Assembly (NCBI GenBank): GCA_944393585.1
Contig: CALYAR010000102.1
Coordinates: forward strand, 1 to 41,048
Direction: 5' to 3'
Origin: an uncultured Clostridia bacterium
Lineage (GTDB): Bacteria > Bacillota > Clostridia > CALYAR01
DNA: 41,048 nucleotides
Position numbers and translations under genes: made by a program. Under the pieces are notes generated by a model that saw only the letters and a program-made list of their open reading frames with translations, was not told the origin of the DNA and ran no database searches. Of this stretch, positions 8,147-16,060 are shown one piece after another; position 1 is the first letter of the stretch; the number at the start of each line of letters is the position of its first letter.

Positions 8147-10267
8147 TTATACGAAATAGAGAAGCCTGGTATAGTTGGGAAACGGCCAATATTCTTCAGC
8201 TGTGATTGCTTCCAGTTCATCCGCATCCCTGCGCAGATCCTCCATATCCGCTAAAATGCTTCCCTCATAAAACTTGGCCCGCCGGACAGGATCATCTATG
8301 AGCGGGGCCTGCTTCAAATCCTCTTTTAAGCCAAGGAGCTTTTGATATAGAGAATCGCTGAGAGCGGACAGTTTCGAAACGGTTTCCGTTTCATAACGGC
8401 AGGCAAAAGCAGGAGAAATCTCTCTCTTTTGCAGAAGCGTTTCAGACAGGTTTTGAATATAGCGGCTCACTGCCGGGAGGATCTCGCGCTCTGCCATATC
8501 AATGGCAGTAAGGGCCTCTATGTTTAGCGTCTTGCAGTAATTTTCCGACAAAATCTCATAGCGCGATTTTAGTTCGGCAGCCGTAAAGATATGATGCTTG
8601 GTAAAGAGCTCGATATTTTTGGGAGCGATGTAATACGCAAGCGCGTCGGCAGTGGATTTCAGATTGAGAAGCCCGCGGCGTTTTGCCTCTTCTGCCCACT
8701 CCGAAGAGTAGTTGTTCCCATTAAAGATAATCCGTTTGTGTTCTTTGATGGTGGTCCGAATCAGTTTTGCCAAATCCAGCTCAAAATTCTCGGATTGTTC
8801 CAATTGATCGGCAAACTGGGACAGCTCTTCCGCCACAATGGTATTTAAGATAATATTCGGCCCCGAAATGGATGCCGCGGAACCCACCATACGAAATTCA
8901 AATTTATTGCCGGTAAAGGCAAAAGGCGAAGTTCGGTTGCGGTCTGTCGTATCTTTGGGAAAACGAGGCAGGATATGAACGCCGACCTTCATCTCTTCCT
9001 GATCCTTCCGGCTGTATATCTCCTCCCGCTCAATGGATTCTAAGATAGCCGTGAGCTCATCGCCCAAAAACATTGAAACAATGGCCGGCGGGGCTTCGTT
9101 AGCGCCGAGACGGTGGTCGTTGGAGGCACTGGCAACCGAGACGCGCAGCAAATCCTGATATTCATCCACCGCCTTGATAACGGCCGCCAAAAAAAGCAGA
9201 AACTGCGCGTTTTCCTGAGGAGAATCTCCCGGCTCGAGCAGATTGACGCCTGTATTGGTGGAGATGGACCAGTTATTGTGCTTCCCGCTTCCATTTACCC
9301 CATCGAATGGTTTTTCGTGCAGCAGACAGGCCAAATTGTGGTGTGCGGCTACTTTTTTCATAATTTCCATTGTAAGCTGGTTATGGTCAGTTGCCAGATT
9401 CGTATCGGTATAGATGGGAGCCAGCTCATGCTGAGCAGGTGCAACTTCGTTGTGCTCTGTCTTCGCAAATACGCCCAGTTTCCACAGCTCTTCGTCCAGT
9501 TCTTTCATAAAAGCGGAAACCCGCGGCTTTAAAACGCCAAAATAGTGGTCTTCCATTTCCTGCCCTTTCGGAGGTTTTGCCCCAAACAGGGTCCTGCCGC
9601 ATAAGACCAAATCCTTTCGCCGGAGGAAGAGATCGCGGTCGATCAAAAAATATTCCTGTTCCGGCCCGACTGTAGCCGTGACACGCGTGACATCCTGATT
9701 GCCGAACAGGCGAAGAATACGCAGCGCCTGCTTGTTAATCACTTCCATCGAACGAAGCAGGGGCGTCTTTTTATCCAGCGCTTCTCCGCTGTAGGAACAA
9801 AAGACCGTGGGGATGCACAGAGTATGGTCTTTAATAAAGGCGTACGAGGAAGGATCCCAGGCGGTATAGCCGCGCGCTTCAAAGGTCGCGCGCAGGCCGC
9901 CGGACGGAAAACTGGAGGCGTCGGGCTCCCCCTTCACAAGTTCTTTCCCCCCAAATTCCATAATGACTCCGCCGTTGCCGTCCGGCGAGATGAAGCTGTC
10001 GTGTTTTTCCGCAGTGATACCGGTCATGGGCTGAAACCAGTGCGTAAAATGGGTGGCGCCTTTTTCGACAGCCCAATCTTTCATTGCATTGGCTACTGTA
10101 GCGGCGATTGACTTATCCAGATGCTTGCCCAGCTCCATAGTCCGCTTCAGCGCCTGGTACGTATCTTTGGGCAGGCGTTCCTTCATGACGTGATCGTCAA
10201 ATACCATGCTGCTGAAAATTTCTGGAATCCGGTTTGGCGATTCTTGTGTATGTTTGACTACGTTCAA
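8147..10267 (-). CDS. glnN: Glutamine synthetase type III
   Basis: A 706-residue GSIII making glutamine from glutamate, ammonia and ATP in the cytosol. The length and N-terminal block ([22 protein letters not shown]) are specific to type III. Catalytic blocks: [10 protein letters not shown], the GSIII signature [54 protein letters not shown], and [22 protein letters not shown]. The start is taken as TTG after AAAGGAG with nine-base spacing; no ATG is better placed. It follows asnA by 35 bases, so both are made from the promoter at 11634-11662 and depend on the attenuator there. A second, type I enzyme lies just upstream on the other strand. Confidence 0.95.
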   Translation of the reverse strand: MNVVKHTQESPNRIPEIFSSMVFDDHVMKERLPKDTYQALKRTMELGKHLDKSIAATVANAMKDWAVEKGATHFTHWFQPMTGITAEKHDSFISPDGNGGVIMEFGGKELVKGEPDASSFPSGGLRATFEARGYTAWDPSSYAFIKDHTLCIPTVFCSYSGEALDKKTPLLRSMEVINKQALRILRLFGNQDVTRVTATVGPEQEYFLIDRDLFLRRKDLVLCGRTLFGAKPPKGQEMEDHYFGVLKPRVSAFMKELDEELWKLGVFAKTEHNEVAPAQHELAPIYTDTNLATDHNQLTMEIMKKVAAHHNLACLLHEKPFDGVNGSGKHNNWSISTNTGVNLLEPGDSPQENAQFLLFLAAVIKAVDEYQDLLRVSVASASNDHRLGANEAPPAIVSMFLGDELTAILESIEREEIYSRKDQEEMKVGVHILPRFPKDTTDRNRTSPFAFTGNKFEFRMVGSAASISGPNIILNTIVAEELSQFADQLEQSENFELDLAKLIRTTIKEHKRIIFNGNNYSSEWAEEAKRRGLLNLKSTADALAYYIAPKNIELFTKHHIFTAAELKSRYEILSENYCKTLNIEALTAIDMAEREILPAVSRYIQNLSETLLQKREISPAFACRYETETVSKLSALSDSLYQKLLGLKEDLKQAPLIDDPVRRAKFYEGSILADMEDLRRDADELEAITAEEYWPFPNYTRLLYFV

Positions 10268-10302
10268 CTCACTTGTCTCCTTTCTTGCGTGGGCGGCCTT
10301 TG

Positions 10303-11316
10303 TTACAGCAAAGTAATGCCCGCCTTTTCACAGGCGGTTTTGGTTGCTTCATCCCAGATGGATACCTGCACTTCGCCAATGTGAGCTTTCCCCAGCAGGA
10401 GCATACACAGACGGGATTGACCGATTCCGCCGCCAATGGTCAAAGGAAGGGTACCGTCCAGCACCATCTTATGAAAGGGAAAAGCCCTGCGGTAATCGCA
10501 GCCTGCTTCCGTGAGCTGCCGGTCCATTGCCTCACAGTCTACCCGGATTCCCATGCTGGAAACCTCAAATGCGCAGCCTAACAGCTCGTTCCAAAACACG
10601 ATATCTCCATTCAGATTCCAATCGTCGTAATCCGGAGCACGTCCGTCGTGTTTTATCCCTGACTTGAGTTTGCCTCCAATCTGCATAATGAAGGCAGTTT
10701 TGTGGTCACGGACATAAAGGTTTTCTCTTTCTTTGGGGGTTTGATCCGGATACAGATCCTCCAGCTGCTGTGTGGTAATAAAGCTGATTTCCCGTGACGG
10801 CGCATCCGGAATGGAAGGATATTGAGCTTTCAGCATTTCGGCCGTATTGCAGATGGCGTCTACAATCTTCTGAACTGTTTGTTTCAGATAAACAAAATCG
10901 CGCCGGCCTTCCGGTATGATCGCTTCCCAGTCCCATTGGTCTACATAGATGGAATGGAGGTTATCCATTTCTTCATCCCGGCGGATGGCATTCATATCGG
11001 TACAGAGGCCGGAGCCCGGCTGAAAGCCATAACGGTAAAGGGCATAGCGTTTCCATTTTGCCAGTGAATGGACAACCTGTGCTATGGTTCCGGTTTCTTT
11101 GATATCGAAGGAAACGGCCCGTTCCACATTGTTCAAATCATCATTGAGGCCGCTGTCCTGCTCAACGAAAAGCGGAGCGGAAACGCGGGTTAAGTTGAGC
11201 GCGTTTTCTAAATTTTGAATGAAATTTACTTTGATCTGGTCAATGGCCTTTTGTGTCTGTGCAAGACTCAGGCCGCCAAAAGACGTATAACCTGCTGGAA
11301 TTGTGATTTTACTCAT
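10303..11316 (-). CDS. asnA: Aspartate-ammonia ligase (ammonia-dependent asparagine synthetase)
   Basis: A 337-residue AsnA, forming asparagine from aspartate, ammonia and ATP with AMP release, on a class II aminoacyl-tRNA-synthetase fold. Recognised blocks: [77 protein letters not shown], and the motif-3-like [16 protein letters not shown]. Length is near the family's usual 330. The ATG is preceded by GAGGAAAGGGTTGAATTCGC. It is first gene of an asnA-glnN operon with a roughly 310-base leader. Together the two enzymes fix ammonia into the two amides. Confidence 0.96.
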   Translation of the reverse strand: MSKITIPAGYTSFGGLSLAQTQKAIDQIKVNFIQNLENALNLTRVSAPLFVEQDSGLNDDLNNVERAVSFDIKETGTIAQVVHSLAKWKRYALYRYGFQPGSGLCTDMNAIRRDEEMDNLHSIYVDQWDWEAIIPEGRRDFVYLKQTVQKIVDAICNTAEMLKAQYPSIPDAPSREISFITTQQLEDLYPDQTPKERENLYVRDHKTAFIMQIGGKLKSGIKHDGRAPDYDDWNLNGDIVFWNELLGCAFEVSSMGIRVDCEAMDRQLTEAGCDYRRAFPFHKMVLDGTLPLTIGGGIGQSRLCMLLLGKAHIGEVQVSIWDEATKTACEKAGITLL

Positions 11317-11578
11317 GCGAATTCAACCCTTTCCTCATTTATGTTCTCACAGCAAAGGCGAATAAAACTCTTCTACTCGTATTCATATGATTTCATAGGA
11401 CTCACGATTGTATTACAATGAAAAATTTCTGCATGTTCTCGTTTGGCTATTTTGATTGCAAACGCACCCAAGTGCGCCAAGCATCAAAAATATACATTGG
11501 GATCCCTTCCGCTGATACATACAAATTCTGCCTTTTTAATTACCGAGCGAAGCTGACGAGCAAACGACGCGGAGTAAT
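11317..11578 (-). other. Leader between attenuator and asnA
   Basis: About 260 bases of untranslated leader on the minus strand, with no coding frame that looks real. Visible structures are a hairpin CGCAC-TTGG-GTGCG nested inside TTTTGAT...ATCAAAA arms (about 11446-11491), and an imperfect ATTAC...GTAAT stem enclosing a GAGC-rich segment (about 11540-11578). The T-box core and known glutamine riboswitch elements were looked for and not seen. Confidence 0.4.
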
Positions 11579-11621
11579 AAAAAAAAGACACTGCAGGTAA
11601 AAACCTGCAGCGCCTTTGCTG
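11579..11621 (-). terminator. Attenuator: hexaloop hairpin overlapping an intrinsic terminator
   Basis: On the minus strand, starting six bases after the expected transcription start, is CAGC-AAAGGC-GCTG (11621-11608), a four-pair stem with a six-base loop. It has A at position 1 and G at position 4, the pattern bound by ANTAR proteins. Its 3' arm and part of its loop also form the 5' arm of the terminator GCGCTGCAGG-TTTTTA-CCTGCAGTGT (11613-11588, ten pairs with two G-U), followed by C and eight Ts (11586-11579). The two folds exclude each other. Only one hexaloop hairpin is seen, whereas the published ANTAR targets have two. Confidence 0.75.
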
Positions 11622-11633
11622 TTCTTTAACCTG

Positions 11634-11662
11634 ATTATATCGCTTCATTTTTCTTTTGTCAA
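11634..11662 (-). promoter_or_regulatory. Consensus sigma-A promoter of asnA-glnN
   Basis: TTGACA (11662-11657), 17-base spacer, TATAAT (11639-11634): an exact consensus match in both hexamers and spacing. The predicted start is near 11627. Confidence 0.88.
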
Positions 11663-11811
11663 TACTGACCTGCAAGGAATCTTGACTAAAATTTCAAGTG
11701 AAAACCGGAAGATGGATTGTATGTTTTCAATCAAACGCTCCCTATGGGAAATAGGTAATCGGTCAGAATGTTTTTCCACCCTAATTGTTTTCACCCGGTT
11801 TCAAAATATAC

Positions 11812-11841
11812 TTGTAAGAAGGGCGGATGCAATGGTACAAT
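11812..11841 (+). promoter_or_regulatory. Promoter of glnA-ANTAR pair
   Basis: TTGTAA, 18-base spacer, TACAAT. The start near 11848 would leave a leader of about 72 bases with no terminator visible. Confidence 0.6.
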
Positions 11842-11919
11842 AATTGCAGGAATATATCCAGCGCTGTTTTTGCGGAAAAATAAGCAGGGAAGCCAAAATC
11901 AAAAGGAAGGAAATCAAAT

Positions 11920-13242
11920 ATGATGGATACCAATTCTGAACTGATCAAATTTGTAGAAGAAAACGACATCGGATTTATACGGCTGGCATTTTGCGATGTT
12001 TTTGGAACACAGAAAAATATTTCAATCATGCCCAGCGAACTGCCGCGCGCCTTAAAGCGCGGAATCTCATTCGACGCGTCCGCAGTCGGCGGATTTGCCG
12101 GAGTGGAGCGTTCTGATTTGTTCCTGGTTCCGGACTGTTCTACGGTTTCAATCCTCCCCTGGCGGCCTTCCAGCGGACGCGTAATGCGGTTATTCTGCAG
12201 CGTCAACCAACCCGATGGGAGCCCCTGCGCGGAAGACGGACGGGCAATTCTGCGCCAGGCGGTCGAGCGCGCGGCACGAATGGGATATGTATGCAAAGTT
12301 GGGCCGGAATGCGAGTTTTACCTGTTTCAAACCGATGAAAACGAATCTCCTACCCTGATCCCGATGGATCAGGGCGGTTACTGCGATATTGCGCCGCTGG
12401 ACCGGGGCGAAAACGTCCGGAGGGAAATCTGCCTTACCTTAAACGAAATGGGAATTGCGCCGGAGTGCTCGCACCACGAGCAGGGGCCGGGACAAAATGA
12501 AGTGGATTTCCGTTACTCCGATGCCTTAACGGCGGCCGACAATCTGATTACCTTTAAGTCTGTAGTCAAATCCATTGCCCTGCAGAACGGTTTTTTTGCC
12601 TCTTTTCTTCCCAAGCCTCTTTTAGACCAGAGCGGAAATGGGATGCACATTAACCTTTCGCTGTCGAAAGCGGGGAAGAATCTGTTTCAGACGGGAGGAG
12701 ATCAGCACTCGCCGGAAGCAGAGAGCTTTCTGCAGGGAATTTTAGACGTTATTTATGAGATCACGGCCTTCTTGAATCCTTTGACCAATTCCTATGCGCG
12801 TTTGGGAGCGTATGAGGCGCCGCAGTATATTACCTGGTCGCACCAAAACCGTTCACAGCTGATCCGCATCCCGGCATCCGGCGGCGAGTACAGCCGGATG
12901 GAGCTTCGCTCACCGGATCCCGCCTGCAATCCCTATCTGGTTTTTGCACTTTTGCTGCATGCCGGATTGAACGGCATTGAACGAAAACGGCCGCTGGTAC
13001 CCGCGTGCAACCTCAACTTGTATGAAGAAGAAGCCTATGTCCAAAGCAACGGAATAACCGCGCTGCCGGTCAATCTGGAAGAAGCTGTAATTGCGGCGGA
13101 ACAAAGCTCTTTTGTACGGCAGGTGCTTCCCGAGAGCCTGCTTACCCGCTATTTTCAAAAAAAGCGGGATGAAATCGCGGCGCATCAAAATTCTGGAAAT
13201 CCCCACCAGTTCGATCTGGATACGTATTTTCGGATGATATAG
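11920..13242 (+). CDS. glnA: Glutamine synthetase type I
   Basis: A 440-residue GSI, close to the length of the Firmicutes enzyme. Blocks in order: FIRLAFCDVFGTQKNI, SFDASAVGGFAGVERSDLFLVPD, GPECEFYLF (metal Glu), HHEQGPGQNEVDF, GNGMHINLSLS (the Gram-positive version with Asn after the metal His), and RMELRSPDPACNPYLVFALLLHAGLNGI. No E. coli-type adenylylation loop is recognised, so control is likely by feedback or protein contact. Two ATGs are adjacent; either fits AAGGAAGG upstream. It is cotranscribed with an ANTAR regulator 29 bases downstream and diverges from asnA-glnN. Why the genome keeps two unrelated GS types side by side is unknown. Confidence 0.95.
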   Translation: MMDTNSELIKFVEENDIGFIRLAFCDVFGTQKNISIMPSELPRALKRGISFDASAVGGFAGVERSDLFLVPDCSTVSILPWRPSSGRVMRLFCSVNQPDGSPCAEDGRAILRQAVERAARMGYVCKVGPECEFYLFQTDENESPTLIPMDQGGYCDIAPLDRGENVRREICLTLNEMGIAPECSHHEQGPGQNEVDFRYSDALTAADNLITFKSVVKSIALQNGFFASFLPKPLLDQSGNGMHINLSLSKAGKNLFQTGGDQHSPEAESFLQGILDVIYEITAFLNPLTNSYARLGAYEAPQYITWSHQNRSQLIRIPASGGEYSRMELRSPDPACNPYLVFALLLHAGLNGIERKRPLVPACNLNLYEEEAYVQSNGITALPVNLEEAVIAAEQSSFVRQVLPESLLTRYFQKKRDEIAAHQNSGNPHQFDLDTYFRMI

Positions 13243-13271
13243 GAGGAGAGGAAGGAGAGACTGGTGGTGCT

Positions 13272-13853
13272 ATGGAAAGAATACTGATCGTTTCAAGCAG
13301 CCAAAAAGCGGCTTCGGCATTTTCATCCTTTTTTATTTCCCAATCGTTTCAAAAGCCGGTCTGCGCCAAAAGCGGCGGAGAAGCCAGACGGCTGCTTGTG
13401 GACAATAAATTTGCGCTTGTATTGATTGTAACTCCTCTCTCGGATGAATTTGGAAATGATTTTGCCAAGGCCGCAGCACAGACAACAGCCGGTGTAATTT
13501 TGGTCGTCCGGACGGACATGACGGAAGCATTTACTGAAAAGACGCGCAAAGACGGTGTGCTGGTGCTTCCGTCTGCAGTCAGCCGTTCTTTGCTCCTGGG
13601 AGCAGTCAATGCCATGCTGACGGTTTACCATCGTCTGGAAGCAGTTGTTCCGCAGAAGGAAAAGCTCCAAAACAAAATTCAGGAAATCCGGATGGTCGAC
13701 CGGGCGAAATGCCTCCTGATTCAGTATTCCGGAATCAACGAACAGCAGGCCCACCGCCAAATTGAAAAAGAAGCGATGGACCGCAGAATCACCCGCGGAC
13801 AGGTTGCGCGGGAGATTATAAATGCCTTTGAGGATCCGGATGATTTGGAGTAG
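13272..13853 (+). CDS. ANTAR-domain transcription antiterminator with degenerate receiver
   Basis: A 193-residue protein. The N-terminal part (about 1-120) has a receiver-like fold but lacks the acidic pocket: the opening reads ILIVSSSQKAA where DD is usual, and the phosphoacceptor position reads LVLIVTPL. A coiled-coil linker follows (about 120-140). The C-terminal ANTAR domain (about 140-190) has VDRAKCLLIQYSGINEQQAHRQIEKEAM. ANTAR proteins bind hexaloop RNA hairpins and prevent terminator formation. Without a phosphoacceptor it is probably switched by a protein partner, as in AmiR-AmiC. Its glnA neighbour and the attenuator before asnA make amide-nitrogen control the likely job (inference). 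Confidence 0.85.
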   Translation: MERILIVSSSQKAASAFSSFFISQSFQKPVCAKSGGEARRLLVDNKFALVLIVTPLSDEFGNDFAKAAAQTTAGVILVVRTDMTEAFTEKTRKDGVLVLPSAVSRSLLLGAVNAMLTVYHRLEAVVPQKEKLQNKIQEIRMVDRAKCLLIQYSGINEQQAHRQIEKEAMDRRITRGQVAREIINAFEDPDDLE

Positions 13854-13891
13854 AGTATAAAGTACATGGAATCAAAACGGAGAAAGAAGCT

Positions 13892-14577
13892 ATGTTCATT
13901 GCAGACAATATCATATCACAAAAACTGGACAATGTGTTTTTTATTGTTGGGAGTTCCTGCGCTGGAAAAACGACAGCAGCTTCGGAACTCAAAAGAAAAT
14001 ATGGTTTTTACTGCTATAGCAGTGACGCCATGCGCACCAACTGCTTCAAATTGGCGAATTATGCAAATCAGCCTGCCCTCTCCAGATATGTCCCGGATTA
14101 TGAAGCTTTAACTGTGGCGGAAGCACTGGAGTGGGAGAAAAATATTATCCGGGAGATGACCCCGATGATGATTGCAGATTTGATCGAGTTGAGCGGAAAA
14201 TATCAGACACTATAGTATTTGAAGGCGACATTGATACAGAAAGTCTTTTTCCCTTAATAAAATCCAATAAAGCCGTCTGCCTGTTAACTGGAAGAAAGCA
14301 AATTGTGCAGGATTTTTTCAAGCGTCCAGATCATGCTTTCATTCTTGAGAACATAGAGAAGAATGCCGCTCTCTCGGAAAGAGAAAAGCAACGGCGGATT
14401 TCCAAATGGAAAGAAATCATCTCCGGTGGTCAAAGGATGACTGATCCGGACTTGGAAATTCCAGACAACATATTGGAATATGGAATTAAATACTATATTC
14501 GCACAGAAGACAGTACGGTCAATGATATGATGAATATAATTGAAGAACACTTTGGATTGCCGGGTAGCAAAATTTAA
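13892..14577 (+). pseudogene. P-loop kinase/AAA-type protein split by a one-base frameshift
   Basis: The first frame (13892-14215) encodes 107 residues with a Walker A site, VGSSCAGKTTAASEL, and ends at TAG. The continuation lies one base out of phase and runs to 14577 (DTIVFEGDIDTESLFPLI... to GLPGSKI). Joining LSGKY to DTIVFEGDID gives a continuous protein of about 228 residues. The break is therefore a loss of one base near 14203-14206. The second part has no own start or ribosome site at the junction. It resembles small nucleoside/shikimate-like kinases but the substrate is unknown. A sequencing error would explain it equally well. GGAGAAAG precedes the ATG, and it follows the ANTAR gene by 38 bases. 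Confidence 0.72.
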
Positions 14578-14586
14578 AAAATAAGT

Positions 14587-14630
14587 ATTCCCAAACAGGC
14601 GGTGGATGACGCGCCTATTTGGGAATTTTT
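14587..14630. terminator. Bidirectional terminator
   Basis: Fifteen-base stem (14587-14601 with 14612-14626, one C/A mismatch) beginning ATTCCCAAA and ending TTTGGGAAT, then a T run. It separates the convergent kinase remnant and zinc-ribbon gene. Confidence 0.88.
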
Positions 14631-14663
14631 ACTCCTATGCTTCAACAATTTTTCTGCTGGATA

Positions 14664-15317
14664 TCAATAATAGTAATAAGAATAACCAGAGCCCATGCTT
14701 CCCAGAATAAGCAGAAAACTGATTACAATATATCCAATCGTAACAGCCAGGAAAATAGACGACAGTACAATTCCCGCAATGGACATTCCGCGGTTTTGGG
14801 AGTTGCGGCCCAAAATTCCCATCACCAGCCCAATGATCGTTGCAGGCAAACCCAAAAAGGGAAAGAGCCACAAAAAGACAGAGCAAAGCCCCAGCACCAA
14901 TGAAGCAATCGCACAGCCTGAACGTTCCCTGCGGGGCTGAGCATAAAAATAGGGGTTTGCCGGCGGTGCGTAATAGGGATTGGCCGGCGGAGCCTGGGGA
15001 TTTAAGGGGTTTTGATAGGGGGGAGCTTGATTAGGCTGCGATGCACTGTCTTGAGTAATGGCGTCAATTTCGCTCGCAGCTTCCTTCGCCTTGGCCCGAT
15101 AGAACTCTTCCTGCTCTGCAGAAGACGATTCAGCAGTCGCAACGGGGGTTGCAGAAACTGGCTTGGCCTCCTGTTCATCAAAATGGTGCGGCCATGATTC
15201 GGCGGAAGAAGTGCTGTTGGTATCTTTTAAGATAACAACTTTTTCAATGCGTTTGCCGCAGTCGGGACAAAATCTTGCCTGATCCGAAACTTCCGTTCCG
15301 CAATATTTACAAAACAC
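14664..15317 (-). CDS. Zinc-ribbon membrane protein with DUF4190-like C-terminus
   Basis: A 217-residue protein. It has an N-terminal zinc ribbon (FCKYCGTEV...FCPDCGKRI, four Cys). A low-complexity linker follows, first Ser/Glu-rich and then a Pro/Asn/Gln/Tyr-rich repeat around PPYQNPLNPQAPPANPYYAPPANPYFY. The C-terminal part has two or three membrane helices (CAIASLVLGLCSVFLWLFPFLGLPATIIGLVMGILG, then a second pair) and a Tyr-rich tail. The start is read as GTG, because GGGAGG lies at proper spacing from it, while the ATG six bases upstream is almost on top of that site. This also gives the family's usual MFCKYCG opening. The role is unknown. It is monocistronic with its own promoter. Confidence 0.8.
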   Translation of the reverse strand: MFCKYCGTEVSDQARFCPDCGKRIEKVVILKDTNSTSSAESWPHHFDEQEAKPVSATPVATAESSSAEQEEFYRAKAKEAASEIDAITQDSASQPNQAPPYQNPLNPQAPPANPYYAPPANPYFYAQPRRERSGCAIASLVLGLCSVFLWLFPFLGLPATIIGLVMGILGRNSQNRGMSIAGIVLSSIFLAVTIGYIVISFLLILGSMGSGYSYYYY

Positions 15318-15373
15318 GTACATTCCTCCCTCTGTTTTCCTTAACACTTGGAATCAGCATGTATTAAACGCGC

Positions 15374-15402
15374 ATTTTACTTTCTGAAACCATATGTTTC
15401 AA
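15374..15402 (-). promoter_or_regulatory. Promoter of the zinc-ribbon gene with embedded dyad
   Basis: TTGAAA (15402-15397), 17-base spacer, TAAAAT (15379-15374). A perfect inverted repeat TGAAAC-CATAT-GTTTCA (15385-15401) covers the -35 and spacer, a good place for a repressor. Confidence 0.6.
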
Positions 15403-15657
15403 AAAAGCTTAACGGCGCATTTTGTTACCATCACTGTATCATAAAAAGAGATAAAAATCAACAAAATATTTCTTTCTGCAGCTAAGTCTGATATGGATAA
15501 TCGAAAATAAAGATAAAGATTGAACTAAACTGCGTCAGCGAGCCCCGCAGGTCCTGCGAGGACGGTTAGGCAGCGTCATCTGTGGAGAGCGGGTATGAGT
15601 ATGCCAGTGAGCACAGGTATTTAGATCTATTTTTGCAGCTGCAAAAACGCTTACGAT
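15403..15657. other. Noncoding stretch with GC-rich insert and perfect palindrome
   Basis: There is no convincing gene. An AT-rich part is followed at about 15530-15620 by a GC-rich segment with a CGCAG-GTC-CTGCG hairpin. An 18-bp perfect palindrome TTTTTGCAGCTGCAAAAA follows at 15630-15647. The function is unknown; a small RNA or a relic are both possible. Confidence 0.35.
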
Positions 15658-15688
15658 AAAAAAGCCAGGACATCTTGTCCTGGCTTTT
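15658..15688 (-). terminator. Terminator after spoVAE
   Basis: Hairpin AAAGCCAGGACA/TGTCCTGGCTTT (15661-15672 with 15676-15687) with a T run on the minus strand, ten bases past the spoVAE stop. Confidence 0.9.
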
Positions 15689-15697
15689 CATCAACTG

Positions 15698-16060
15698 TTA
15701 TTTTTTTATTTTGGGTTTTCCCAGAATGGACATAATATATCCGAAAAAGATTGCTGCGGCAACCCCGCCGGCCGTTGCGGCAAGTCCTCCGGTAAAGATT
15801 CCCAAAAATCCGTCGGAAGCGACCGCTTCCCTAACGCCTTTGGCAAGGGAATATCCAAATCCCGAAAGCGGGATGGTTGCGCCGGCTCCTGCAAACTTCA
15901 CCAGCGGCTCATAAAGGCCCAGCAGGGTAAGCAGCGCCCCGCTGCAAACATAGATGACGACAATGCGTGCCGGGGTTAATCTCGTCTTGTCAATTAAAAT
16001 CTGTCCGACTGCACAGATTGCGCCGCCGACCAAAAAAGCTTTTAAATACATCCAGATCAT
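15698..16060 (-). CDS. spoVAE: Stage V sporulation protein AE
   Basis: A 120-residue membrane protein of the SpoVAC/SpoVAE family. It is part of the channel that moves calcium-dipicolinate into the forespore and out at germination. Hydrophobic helices: LKAFLVGGAICAVGQILI, RIVVIYVCSGALLTLLGLY, a glycine-rich loop with AGATIPLSGFGYSLAKG, and LGIFTGGLAATAGGVAAAIFFGYIMSIL. It starts with ATG overlapping the spoVAD stop by four bases (ATGA), so translation is coupled. It is the last gene before a terminator. Confidence 0.9.
   Translation of the reverse strand: MIWMYLKAFLVGGAICAVGQILIDKTRLTPARIVVIYVCSGALLTLLGLYEPLVKFAGAGATIPLSGFGYSLAKGVREAVASDGFLGIFTGGLAATAGGVAAAIFFGYIMSILGKPKIKK

Noticed and set aside
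11317-11640. T-box leader for asnA
   Set aside because: No T-box core sequence (TGGNACCRCG type) or specifier stem was recognised. The terminator comes only a few bases after the promoter, too early for a T-box.
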